Positions 15,999 to 24,039 are shown, counted from the stretch's first letter. The stretch: 33,638 bases of DNA from Patescibacteria group bacterium (GCA_029210915.1 JARGGJ010000016.1:1-33638), one strand, 5' to 3'. The notes: generated from the letters alone by a model not told the origin. Made by a program: numbers and translations.

Positions 15999-16196
15999 TA
16001 CCTTGATTACCTTGATTAACGGGATTTGCAGGATTGAACAGAATTGTAAATAAATATTACCAAATTTTTACCAAGAATTTCCAAATATTTACCAAACTAA
16101 CAGAACCGTGTTTGAGTTTATTTGTATCTTGGGCGATATTTGGTAAATATTTGCAAAGGTTACAATCCTGCTAATCGGTTTCTAATCCTGTAAATC
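15999..16196. repeat. nested inverted-repeat elements (CCTTGATT type around CAAATATTTACCAA copy 3)
   Basis: The outer arms ACCTTGATTAACGG...GATTTGCAGGATTG and CAATCCTGCTAATCGG...AATCAAGGT are inverted. Inside, 16046-16160 holds the third ACCAAATATTTACC/GGTAAATATTTG element. No gene is visible from 15998 to 16350; a short inverted pair GATGGTAAGTGAG / CTCGCCTACCATC also lies at 16209-16274. Confidence 0.65.
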
Positions 16197-16350
16197 AAGG
16201 TCAAAAAAGGATGGTAAGTGAGATCTCGAACGGTATCCTCGCCAGAACACGTTCGTAGAACTCGCCTACCATCCCTGTCGTGAAAGAATAGCAAAAGCGG
16301 AGAATCTTTGCAATTGATCAATTCAACGCCTGTTTTTGTAATTTTTAGCC

Positions 16351-16800
16351 TTAGTTTAGTGGTGGAAACACGGAATCCGGTGTTACGTTGTTATCATTTC
16401 CCTGTGCGCGGAACAACCCTTCGATGTCCCGTTCCATAACATCTATGCGTGTTTCTAAACTGTCTAACTTATTTAGTATTTGTTCGGTTGAGTTTTGTGA
16501 CAACTCACGATCTATCTGTTTGTTTTGCGCATTGACGGTTTGATACGAAATCGCACCTGTTAACACAATAGCCAAGCCGGCTATAATTACAGCGGGCCAA
16601 ATATGCGAAATACCACGAGCCGCATGCAATATGTGGTGATCGCGAACATGAGTAGTGGGGCCGATATAGCGAACACGACATTTGTCATCGCAATGCGAAT
16701 GGCCGCATGGGCCGCACTTTGATTTTGCGGATGGTGATGGGCTATTGCCGGCTTTCGTGCGCTTGCGTATCACACGCTTTTTAGATGTTTCCTTTGTCAT
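16351..16800 (-). CDS. single-pass membrane protein with Cys/His-rich N-terminus
   Basis: The protein has 149 residues. A basic start (KKRVIRKRTK) leads to CGPCGHSHCDDKC (29-41), a compact Cys/His cluster that could bind a metal. One membrane helix follows (IWPAVIIAGLAIVLTGAISY, about 67-86). The C-terminal part is predicted helical (ILNKLDSLETRIDVMERDIEGL), probably a short coiled coil outside the membrane. The family was not recognised. TATAAT (16816-16821 on the minus strand) lies 15 bases before the ATG and there is no ribosome site, so the leader is at most a few bases long. Confidence 0.7.
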   Translation of the reverse strand: MTKETSKKRVIRKRTKAGNSPSPSAKSKCGPCGHSHCDDKCRVRYIGPTTHVRDHHILHAARGISHIWPAVIIAGLAIVLTGAISYQTVNAQNKQIDRELSQNSTEQILNKLDSLETRIDVMERDIEGLFRAQGNDNNVTPDSVFPPLN

Positions 16801-16815
16801 AAGAAGGGTAACCTG

Positions 16816-16821
16816 ATTATA
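16816..16821 (-). promoter_or_regulatory. -10 box of the 16800 gene
   Basis: TATAAT on the minus strand lies 15 bases before the ATG. No good -35 is seen. Confidence 0.4.
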
Positions 16822-16908
16822 ACATAAGTTCTTATATCATGAAACATTTATAACAATGGATAAAATATCCACATATTGTTTATAAAAAACCACAACTAAC
16901 ATCGCAGT

Positions 16909-16997
16909 TTTTATATGGGCCGTGCCACGTGAAATCGCGTACATTAAAATTGTTTGCCCCGTAAAATCCGCTACGCGGATCACGGACCATATAAAAA
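16909..16997. repeat. 90-base structured inverted-repeat element
   Basis: The ends TTTTTATATGGGCCGTG and CACGGACCATATAAAAA mirror each other. Inside lies the hairpin ATCCGC-TAC-GCGGAT. The right end merges with the tRNA-Val terminator. No gene is seen between 16801 and 17030. Confidence 0.55.
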
Positions 16998-17027
16998 ATC
17001 GCCAAATTTTACTTATAGCGATTTTTT
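16993..17027 (-). terminator. tRNA-Val terminator
   Basis: AAAAAATCGC and GCGATTTTTT pair around a 15-base loop, giving a T-run on the minus strand just downstream of tRNA-Val. Confidence 0.7.
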
Positions 17028-17030
17028 ACG

Positions 17031-17107
17031 TGGTGGACGTTGGAGGACTCGAACCTCCGACCTTTCGAATGTGAATCGAACGCTCTAACCAGCTGAGCTA
17101 AACGTCC
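17031..17107 (-). tRNA. tRNA-Val(CAC), CCA encoded
   Basis: The 77-base gene has acceptor GGACGTT/AACGTCC, D-stem GCTC/GAGC, anticodon stem TTCGA/TCGAA around loop TTCACAT (anticodon CAC), T-stem GGAGG/CCTCC and an encoded CCA. It decodes GUG. Confidence 0.95.
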
Positions 17108-17184
17108 TGAATAACAGGGCACATGCTATGTGTTTTAATTATTAATGTCAATACAAAAAAAGACTGCAAACTATAATTTTTGTA

Positions 17185-18378
17185 CTATTCCACCTCTGTA
17201 TTACGTGATTTTGGTGTGTAAACATCCAAATATTTTTCGATCATCAAGCCCTCGTGCCAGAGTTGGGGCGTGATGGATGTGATACCAAATACTTCCAGGC
17301 GTGTGGCTATGCCTGCGATCATGGCGAGGGCGTTGGCAAAGCGGATATAGTTTAATACATTTAGTGTATTGGCTTTGGTGCGGATATCGATTTCTTGACC
17401 GTGTTTGATAAGAAGTGATGCTTTGCGAATGAGATCGAAATTTAATTCCGCGGGCGATAGTGCATCCATTAAGAAAGGTTCCCAAACATTGGTTTCGTTT
17501 TTAACAAACATTACATTCCCTCCGCCCGCCATATCGATAATCTCATTTGTGTCCGCGGAGTATTTCATTGCGCGTTTAATATAGCTTGCCAATGCGTGGC
17601 GGAAGCCTTCGTCTTCGTTGGCGATTTTTATTATTTTCTTTAGAGATGGATAGATGTAGGAAATTATTTTTTCGCGGGTTTCTTTTGCGACAGGGCCTAT
17701 GGATTGTGCTGATGCAAGCAAGCGATGGCCCTCGGAATAATATTCGAGTTTGATTGTGCGGTTTAATTCCGAATAGCTGGAGTAGATATCGATTCTATCT
17801 TCTTTTTTAGGGCGAGATATTTTGTGTTGCAGAGTACAAAGAACCGGCATGGTTTTGGGAACAACGAGATTTTTGGGGATTTCTATATTGCGGTCTTTTA
17901 GAACAGCAACCACAACTTTTTTTGTCAGCGGGATTTCTTTAACACGAACAATCTCTATCGGGACTTGACCGGGCAAGAAATAGGATTGCAGACGTTTGAT
18001 GCGATTACGATGATCATCGGCTTTGCGAGAGATATCAGCGATAGCTTTTGCAATTACTTCTTCGCCGCGCGCTTGAGCATAAAGAACAGGCAAACTTTCG
18101 ATAAAGTCGACTTTGAGTATGTAGTTGGGAAAGCGAATATCTTCAAAAACAATATGTTCCCCTCCTTTACCAATAAGATGCAAGATGTGAGGGAGCACGC
18201 GGCAATTATCCGATGCCATCATTACAAGCTTGTGGCCAAACTCACTTAAAGCAGCCTCCAATTCTTTTGGAGATGGACGCAGGGACCGAGAATCCCCCAA
18301 TCCAACGCTTTGCGTTGGATATCCCCCTTTGACAAGGGGGCGTATTGTTCGTTTAGTTTTTGTGGCCGATGCTGGCAT
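17185..18378 (-). CDS. kinase-fold-like hypothetical protein with N-terminal in-frame repeat
   Basis: The protein has 397 residues. LIGKGGEHIVF (68-78) followed by ILKVD (87-91) resembles the glycine loop and beta-3 lysine of protein-kinase-like folds. IIDMAGGGNVMFV (280-292) and WEPFLMDAL (299-307) sit where the catalytic-loop Asn and the metal Asp would fall (N288, D305). No HRD motif is present. A kinase or pseudokinase is inferred, not shown. Residues 13-33 (RPLVKGG..TQSVGLGDSR) are a translated palindromic repeat also found in RsmA and the ligase. TATAAT ends six bases before the ATG with no ribosome site, implying a leaderless mRNA. Confidence 0.55.
   Translation of the reverse strand: MPASATKTKRTIRPLVKGGYPTQSVGLGDSRSLRPSPKELEAALSEFGHKLVMMASDNCRVLPHILHLIGKGGEHIVFEDIRFPNYILKVDFIESLPVLYAQARGEEVIAKAIADISRKADDHRNRIKRLQSYFLPGQVPIEIVRVKEIPLTKKVVVAVLKDRNIEIPKNLVVPKTMPVLCTLQHKISRPKKEDRIDIYSSYSELNRTIKLEYYSEGHRLLASAQSIGPVAKETREKIISYIYPSLKKIIKIANEDEGFRHALASYIKRAMKYSADTNEIIDMAGGGNVMFVKNETNVWEPFLMDALSPAELNFDLIRKASLLIKHGQEIDIRTKANTLNVLNYIRFANALAMIAGIATRLEVFGITSITPQLWHEGLMIEKYLDVYTPKSRNTEVE
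18283..18341. repeat. in-frame ATCCCCC..GACAAGGGGGCG palindromic element, copy 1
   Basis: It holds two hairpins, ATCCAACGC-TTT-GCGTTGGAT and CCCCCTT/AAGGGGG. Copies with altered but still pairing arms lie in rsmA (25219-25271) and the ligase gene (31264-31320). Confidence 0.85.
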
Positions 18379-18384
18379 GGAGAC

Positions 18385-18413
18385 ATTATACTTTAATAAT
18401 CAATAACCAACAA
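18385..18413 (-). promoter_or_regulatory. leaderless-type promoter of the kinase-like gene
   Basis: On the minus strand, TTGTTG, 17 bases, TATAAT, 6 bases, ATG. The -35 falls inside an AATAACCAA repeat tract. Confidence 0.55.
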
Positions 18414-18544
18414 AACAATCACCAATCAATTACCAATAATCAATAACCGAATAACCAATTGGTTATTAGTGATTGTTATTGGTAATTGATTATTTATTGG
18501 TTATTGGTCTTCGACTCTGAGGGAGGATCCCTCAGAGTCGAAGA
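18398..18544. repeat. AATAACCAA tract and 17-bp perfect hairpin
   Basis: The tract 18398-18505 includes AATAACCAATTGGTTATT and both strand forms of the repeat. It is followed by a perfect 17-bp stem with a 3-base loop at 18508-18544 (TCTTCGACTCTGAGGGA and its complement). Confidence 0.75.
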
Positions 18545-18563
18545 GAGCTTGATGATTGGTTAT

Positions 18564-18597
18564 TAAAAACCCTCAGTATTTAGCTGAGGGTTTTTTG
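18564..18597. terminator. terminator after HU
   Basis: The stem ACCCTCAG/CTGAGGGT is flanked by A and T runs and is functional in either direction. It lies 17 bases past the HU stop codon on the minus strand. Confidence 0.85.
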
Positions 18598-18613
18598 TTT
18601 TTTTTGAGGTTGA

Positions 18614-18895
18614 TTACAAGACAGCTTCTTTAGCTGCTTTGGCAACGCGGAATTTTACAACTGTTTTTGCCGGGATCTTAATTGTTTCACCTGTTGCGGG
18701 GTTGCGGCCCATGCGAGCTTTGCGAGCTACCTTTACAAGCTTACCGATACCCGGGAGTGTAAACTCACCATTCTTTTTAACTTCTTTATATGCGAGCTCT
18801 GTTAACTCTTCAATAAGAGTTGTAACATCTTTTTTAGACATTTCGCATTTCTCAGAGAGAGTAGTCAACATTTGTGACTTGGTCATTTTTGGCAT
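18614..18895 (-). CDS. HU/IHF-type DNA-binding protein
   Basis: The protein has 93 residues from the ATG at 18895 (MPKMTKSQML). The family core is clear: an N-terminal helical pair, then GEFTLPGIGKLVKVARKAR, the DNA-bending arm RMGRNPATGETIKIPA, and a C-terminal helix (KAAKEAV). It is a histone-like dimer that bends and compacts DNA in the nucleoid. An upstream in-frame TTG is a less likely start. There is no ribosome site. The probable promoter at 19029-19057 leaves a leader of about 125 bases that contains an ACATGTAAC inverted repeat. The hup/ihf subtype cannot be fixed. Confidence 0.95.
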   Translation of the reverse strand: MPKMTKSQMLTTLSEKCEMSKKDVTTLIEELTELAYKEVKKNGEFTLPGIGKLVKVARKARMGRNPATGETIKIPAKTVVKFRVAKAAKEAVL

Positions 18896-18947
18896 AACTA
18901 AATTCAATTAAAATTACAAATTAAGTAATTAAAAATTAAGGAATTAA

Positions 18948-19018
18948 TTACATGTAACTTGTAACATGTAACTTGTAACATTTATCTTGTTACATGCTAC
19001 GTGTTATATGTTTCATGA
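18948..19018. repeat. TTACATGTAAC inverted repeats in the HU leader
   Basis: Direct copies of GTAACATGTAACTT are mirrored by TTGTTACATGCTACGTG. It lies between the HU promoter and start codon. Confidence 0.6.
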
Positions 19019-19026
19019 TATGTGAA

Positions 19027-19057
19027 CAAGTATACTTGAGTATAATTGCATGCGCAA
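19027..19057 (-). promoter_or_regulatory. HU promoter with palindrome over the -10
   Basis: On the minus strand, TTGCGC, 17 bases, TATACT. The -10 lies inside the perfect 12-base palindrome CAAGTATACTTG (19027-19038), a possible operator. Confidence 0.45.
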
Positions 19058-19198
19058 GCATTTTGGCCAATAAAATCAAGGGTTTTGGGGCCGACCTGTG
19101 GAAAACCCTAAGGAAATGCCCTTTTTTGCCTCAAAATGTGGCTATCTTTAGATAATATGCCCGATTTTTTTAATATTAAGTAAAGAATCTATGTAATT

Positions 19199-19226
19199 TA
19201 AAAAAGCTCTGCAGTAATAGAGCTTA
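19199..19226 (-). terminator. Rho-independent terminator (minus strand)
   Basis: AAGCTCT/AGAGCTT with an 8-base loop, then a T-run on the minus strand, just beyond the stop of the 19231 gene. Confidence 0.8.
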
Positions 19227-19230
19227 GAGT

Positions 19231-19611
19231 TCATGCGGTTTGGTCGTTTTGTTGCTCGCGAAATCTCAATTCACGGTTACTGGCCCAAAGCGAAAGTGTT
19301 GTTTGGTCGTTTGAGTAACAAGCTACCCAACCATCCACATCATCATCATTACCCGGGGCGGGGAAGATTTGTTTTCCCATTCTTTTAATATCAGAGATCT
19401 CATAATTCCGCATAAGATAATCTCCGACGACCCAGATTTTTTCCTCATCCCAATACACTTTCAAAGCTTTAGTAAAGCCTGAAATGTATATGTTAACAAT
19501 CTCAAAAGGAACAATTTCTTGATAGACTGTGCTCGTAAACACATCACCTTCTTGATTTTTTTCGACCACAACAATACAAACGAGCTTAGAGTTTTTATCT
19601 GATTTTGTCAT
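19231..19611 (-). CDS. hypothetical protein
   Basis: The protein has 126 residues, alternating beta-like stretches (KLVCIVVVEKN, KIWVVGDYLM, GWVACYSNDQTTLSLW) with polar loops. It is acidic in the middle (GNDDDVDG). There is no signal or membrane span and no recognised family. The start is well supported by GGGGGGAGAA directly before the ATG and a promoter 17 bases further upstream. It has its own promoter and terminator, so it is a single-gene unit. Confidence 0.68.
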   Translation of the reverse strand: MTKSDKNSKLVCIVVVEKNQEGDVFTSTVYQEIVPFEIVNIYISGFTKALKVYWDEEKIWVVGDYLMRNYEISDIKRMGKQIFPAPGNDDDVDGWVACYSNDQTTLSLWASNRELRFREQQNDQTA

Positions 19612-19627
19612 TTCTCCCCCCTTACAT

Positions 19628-19657
19628 TAAGTATGTCATGGACATAATATTTGTCAA
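19628..19657 (-). promoter_or_regulatory. promoter of the 19611 gene
   Basis: On the minus strand, consensus TTGACA, 18 bases, TACTTA. Confidence 0.5.
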
Positions 19658-19676
19658 ATCAGTACCTTGTAACGCC

Positions 19677-19705
19677 TTGCAAAATTTCTAAAAATATGAG
19701 ATAAC
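19677..19705 (+). promoter_or_regulatory. promoter for the tRNA-Pro transcript
   Basis: TTGCAA, 17 bases, GATAAC. The predicted transcription start falls near 19712, just before the tRNA-like relic. Confidence 0.5.
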
Positions 19706-19714
19706 TATGCCACA

Positions 19715-19784
19715 TCGGGCTATGGGTTTCCTTCGGCGACTAAACTCCGCCCGCCAGCGGTCGCAGCGGCGACCATGGGGTGCA
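19715..19784 (+). pseudogene. possible broken tRNA-Pro copy
   Basis: TCGGGCTATGG (19715-19725) equals the 5' end of tRNA-Pro at 19819-19829. CATGGGGTGCA (19774-19784) equals its anticodon region. About 48 unrelated bases, partly a GGTCGC/GCGACC hairpin, separate them where the intact gene has about 20. No 3' half is present. Confidence 0.4.
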
Positions 19785-19819
19785 ATCAAAAAAAATAACA
19801 AACTAATCATCTATCGAGT

Positions 19820-19896
19820 CGGGCTATGGCGCAGTTGGCTAGCGCGCATGCATGGGGTGCATGAGGCCGTGAGTTCAAGTCTCACTAGCCCGACCA
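19820..19896 (+). tRNA. tRNA-Pro(GGG), CCA encoded
   Basis: The 77-base gene has acceptor CGGGCTA/TAGCCCG (C1-G72, usual for tRNA-Pro), D-stem GCGC/GCGC, anticodon stem CATGC/GCATG around ATGGGGT (anticodon GGG), T-stem GTGAG/CTCAC and CCA. It decodes CCC and CCU. A hairpin-forming stretch (CAGTCA/TGACTG) follows. Confidence 0.94.
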
Positions 19897-20010
19897 TCAG
19901 TCAGCGGTAATGCGTTGACTGGTCCGACTTGATGGAGGATAAAAAATTTATTTTTATTTAAAAAACATAGGCAACTGTGTTTTTTATATTATGATTTTTT
20001 TTAAAAACTA

Positions 20011-20049
20011 CTTATCAATATATGATAAGAGTTGTAATTATGTTAAAAT
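20011..20049 (+). promoter_or_regulatory. palindrome and -10 upstream of the 20071 gene
   Basis: CTTATCA-ATATA-TGATAAG is a perfect 7-bp inverted repeat (20011-20029). TAAAAT at 20044-20049 is a likely -10, so the palindrome would cover the -35 region as an operator might. Confidence 0.4.
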
Positions 20050-20070
20050 TATTTTTGAAAGGAAAACTAA

Positions 20071-20400
20071 ATGGATAGCGTAAAAGAATCCGGAATACGC
20101 ATAAGAACAGACATCGAACTTTTTCAAACACCAGATGATTTTTTCAAAACATTAATTGATAATCAAGAGATCGACCTCATAACATTTACAGATACTTTTG
20201 CGCCCGCGGGACAAGTTGCTGTATACCTTAGAAACTCTAGAACCGGTCGTGGTTTTGGTGGCGGTGCGATTTCTATCGATGATTTTACAATTCTATATAA
20301 TCGTATAAACGCTGATATTGAGTTATCAGAGCGCCACATTATTTTTTGTGGTGGAATTACCAGAAAAAATCAAAAGGTACCTAAATCAATCCTCGCTTGA
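20071..20400 (+). CDS. hypothetical protein
   Basis: The protein has 109 residues of mixed alpha/beta appearance with a Gly-rich turn (RTGRGFGGGAISIDDF) and a Cys near the end (IIFCGGITRKN). No domain is recognised and no membrane segment is present. GAAAGGAAAA precedes the ATG. It stands alone with its own putative promoter. The TGA stop is built into the stem of the terminator, so the coding and termination signals overlap. The function is unknown. Confidence 0.65.
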   Translation: MDSVKESGIRIRTDIELFQTPDDFFKTLIDNQEIDLITFTDTFAPAGQVAVYLRNSRTGRGFGGGAISIDDFTILYNRINADIELSERHIIFCGGITRKNQKVPKSILA

Positions 20401-20410
20401 GGATTTTTTT
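20388..20410 (+). terminator. terminator sharing the stop codon
   Basis: ATCCTC-GCTT-GAGGAT followed by seven T. The TGA stop (20398-20400) spans the loop-stem junction. Confidence 0.85.
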
Positions 20411-20536
20411 ATAATTTTCTACTGATTTTGTCTTTTTAAATGTTTATGAAACTGATAACATTGTAACAGGATTGACCGATTATACTTTTTAAGATAGTTT
20501 AAATTGCAGAACTTTCCAACTAGGAGATTGCCTGTA

Positions 20537-20650
20537 ATGATATTGTTAACCAGTTCTTGTTTTATACTCTGTTTAGTATTGGGATTTGGAGTATTTTTTG
20601 TGTCACAAATAGCACTTGCAATTTTTCTTATGAAATCATTAATTCATTAA
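20537..20650 (+). CDS. small hydrophobic protein
   Basis: A 37-codon frame begins MILLTSSCFILCLVLGFGVFF in outline and is hydrophobic nearly throughout, so it would be a small inner-membrane peptide. AGGAG lies ten bases before the ATG. The piece ILCLVLGF and its DNA (ATACTCTGTTTAGTATTGGG) are almost the same as in the small gene at 6465-6611. No family is recognised, and chance cannot be fully excluded at this length. Confidence 0.45.
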   Translation: MILLTSSCFILCLVLGFGVFFVSQIALAIFLMKSLIH

Positions 20651-20732
20651 AGAAAATTTTCTTTTTAATCTCAGATTTTTGATATTATCTAGTCTGACGA
20701 CCTTTGTTCTCTTTTATATCTCATGGCGAATA

Positions 20733-20860
20733 TATAATGAAAACTAATCTCACAAATCCTCGAATGAGGATTATTCAATTTACAAAATCAAGGTTTTCGT
20801 ATCGGTTAGACTAAATGATGACTACCGCACGCCAATACAATATAAGGTGTGCGTTTTTTT
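20733..20860 (+). ncRNA. candidate small RNA or tiny transcript
   Basis: TATAAT at 20733-20738 is followed by about 110 bases with a hairpin (AATCCTC/GAGGATT, about 20755-20772). A strong terminator follows (CGCACGCC/GGTGTGCG then seven T, 20826-20860). Only a 25-codon frame (20737-20814) fits inside. No -35 is evident. A named RNA family was not recognised. Confidence 0.35.
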
Positions 20861-20896
20861 ATCTAACAAGAAACATGTTACCAATATTGATAACCA

Positions 20897-20921
20897 AAAA
20901 TCAGGCAGTAAGCCTGATTTT
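20897..20921 (-). terminator. 16S transcript terminator
   Basis: AAAATCAGGC/GCCTGATTTT with a 5-base loop, T-rich on the minus strand. It lies just past the processing stem, so the rRNA transcript ends here without a 23S gene. Confidence 0.75.
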
Positions 20922-20928
20922 ATTTTGC

Positions 20929-20961
20929 ACAATGAAATAGTGACCATCTGAAGGAAATACG
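20929..20961 (-). other. 16S precursor processing stem, 3' side
   Basis: ACAATGAAATAGTGACCATC...GGAAATACG is the inverted counterpart of 22753-22784. Together they would base-pair around the whole 16S rRNA, as RNase III substrates do. Confidence 0.75.
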
Positions 20962-21080
20962 CCGAAATGAGATGTCATCCAAGTAAACTTGGTGATACAT
21001 CATCGACCTCGGGTCTACCTAACTGAGCAAGCTCAATTTCGGTAGAATCGAATTTCCAACAGTGTTGGAGTTTCTCCCTA

Positions 21081-22586
<1,506 letters not shown>

Positions 22587-22589
22587 AAA

Positions 22590-22745
22590 GCCTTACGACT
22601 TTTAACCCCTGCACTCCTGGTAGATATGCAGGGTCAATTTTTAGCCATTCCCTGACGGGAAATGGCAACGACCTTCTCTTTGAAGACCGGTTCCCCTAAA
22701 ACATAAAGCTTTAGAGGCCATCCCCAGAGCCGAAGCTTTGGGGTG
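22590..22745 (-). other. 16S 5' leader with hairpins
   Basis: Between the processing stem and mature 16S lie two obvious hairpins: CCATTTCCCGTCAGGGAATGG near 22645-22667 and CCCCAAAGCTTCGGCTCTGGGG near 22722-22743. No gene is present. Confidence 0.5.
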
Positions 22746-22752
22746 GAATAAA

Positions 22753-22784
22753 CGTATTTCCTTAGACGATCACTATTTCATTGT
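22753..22784 (-). other. 16S precursor processing stem, 5' side
   Basis: The arm is complementary to 20929-20961 over about 32 positions with a few mismatches. Confidence 0.75.
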
Positions 22785-22883
22785 CCAATTTACGTCTCAC
22801 TTCCTTGTTCTCTTGATATGTCGTGTTCGCTGAGAACCATTAGGAAAATTGAGATTTTTTACCTTCTTTAAGAAGGTGCGAGA

Positions 22884-22912
22884 AATATAGCCAATTCCCA
22901 ATAACTTGTCAA
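22884..22912 (-). promoter_or_regulatory. 16S rRNA promoter
   Basis: On the minus strand, TTGACA, 17 bases, TATATT, a near-consensus promoter. An ACCTTCTT/AGAAGGT hairpin near the transcription start (22861-22877) follows. Confidence 0.75.
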
Positions 22913-22993
22913 GAAAACCCGCTTGATTTTTGTGGATAAGCCTAAAAACCGATTTTTAGCCATGTTTAGAGGAGGAATACGCTTCTTGCTCAC

Positions 22994-23064
22994 AGGTCCT
23001 AGGTACATGGTCCTGGGTCCTGGCTCTGGGTTCGGAGCCAGGACCATGTACCTAGGACCATGGA
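22994..23064. repeat. GGTCCTAGGTACATGGTCC palindromic element
   Basis: A 25-base arm is repeated in inverse orientation around a short centre; the left arm has an internal GTCCTGG duplication. One arm recurs inside valS at 9585-9622. Confidence 0.8.
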
Positions 23065-23134
23065 CGATTCGGTGGGGTTGACAATTGGGCAATTTTATGC
23101 TATATTAAGCGGTTCCTTACAAATGAGTTTATAA

Positions 23135-23215
23135 AGTTAAAAGTTCATAAAGTCCATCAAGTGGGCTTATTGCGTGTATTTTGAAACTGTAGGGGCGTAT
23201 CCTTGTGATCGCCCT
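23135..23215. repeat. AAAGTTCATAAAGTCCATCAAG and half TGTAGGGGCG repeats
   Basis: 23135-23163 resembles 13738-13775 (CAAGTCCATCAAG, AGTCCATAAAG). 23189-23215 is a half copy of the TTGTAGGGGCG element of 15300-15440. Both lie just upstream of the 23240 gene. Confidence 0.6.
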
Positions 23216-23239
23216 TGCCAAGTAACCGGGAGATAAAAA

Positions 23240-24031
23240 ATGCCGAAACGTAAGAGGTCTCGTGAGGGACGCAACGTTACCGCGGAGAAGAAGTCCCGAG
23301 TACAGAGCGGAAGTTTATACTTCTGCCCGAGAGACTCGGTCTTCGACTTCCAACTGACCGAGGTGCGCACTCTGTGCATGATCGAAACACGCGATTGGAA
23401 GGGCGCCGCCCAGATGGTGTACAAACACTGGTTGGGCGGGTCGGCCATGGAGGAAATCCTCATGGTCGGCAAGGCCGCCCCAATCGTTGCAGGACTCCTC
23501 GAGGCGATGAGGAATGGAATGCGCATCGAAGCTGATGCGCAGACTGTTTTGACTTCCGCTCCGCAGAGCTTGAGATTGGCCATCGCTGAAGCTTTCGAGG
23601 CTGAGGCGGCCGAGCTCTCGCTCACTTGTGACGAGGGTAAGGAGCGCCAGGCGCGTTTCTTGCAATCGCTCGCAAGTCGAATGAGCTGGAAGCCCAAGGT
23701 AAAGGCTCAGAAGCCGACAAAGCAACCCAAACTGAAGCCCGAACAGCTACAGGCTGTTCTCGACCGCGAGCTGGCTCGAGGCGATACCAAGGCTGCGGCC
23801 AAGGCTATTGCTGAAGCAAGGCTCGTGGACGAGAAGGTGATCGAAGGTCTCGAGAAGCTCCAGGACATAGATCCGGAGTTGGCTCGAGTACTTGCGGTGA
23901 ACCTACGCCGGCGTGCGCGAAAGGAAAGCGGTGGTAAATCCCGCTTCTTGCACTCGCTCGCCATGCGCACCGAACCCAAAGGCGTGACTCAGCTTCCGCA
24001 GAGGAAGCAGAGCAAGCGCCAGGCTGCATAG
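23240..24031 (+). CDS. hypothetical basic protein, G+C-rich island gene 1
   Basis: The protein has 263 residues. The N-terminus is strongly basic (MPKRKRSREGRN) and the rest helical and Ala/Arg/Glu-rich. Two segments echo each other: RQARFLQSLASRMSWKPK (about 147-164) and GKSRFLHSLAMRTEPK (about 232-247), each following a charged stretch, suggesting an internal duplication. No family is recognised. GGGAGAT lies before the ATG. Codon use and base composition are clearly more G+C-rich than in the housekeeping genes on either side, which suggests a different origin or selection. The next gene follows after eight bases. Confidence 0.68.
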   Translation: MPKRKRSREGRNVTAEKKSRVQSGSLYFCPRDSVFDFQLTEVRTLCMIETRDWKGAAQMVYKHWLGGSAMEEILMVGKAAPIVAGLLEAMRNGMRIEADAQTVLTSAPQSLRLAIAEAFEAEAAELSLTCDEGKERQARFLQSLASRMSWKPKVKAQKPTKQPKLKPEQLQAVLDRELARGDTKAAAKAIAEARLVDEKVIEGLEKLQDIDPELARVLAVNLRRRARKESGGKSRFLHSLAMRTEPKGVTQLPQRKQSKRQAA

Positions 24032-24039
24032 GTGATATT

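Noticed and set aside
18398-18544. CRISPR array
   Set aside because: The AATAACCAA units are irregular, without constant repeats or unique spacers of equal length.
19707-19910. 67-codon open frame across the tRNA-Pro region
   Set aside because: It overlaps the complete tRNA-Pro and the tRNA-like relic, has no ribosome site, and its residues follow from the tRNA sequence.
23167-23725. minus-strand frames opposite the G+C-rich gene
   Set aside because: Shadow frames from high G+C; the plus-strand frame has a ribosome site, operon partner and terminator.
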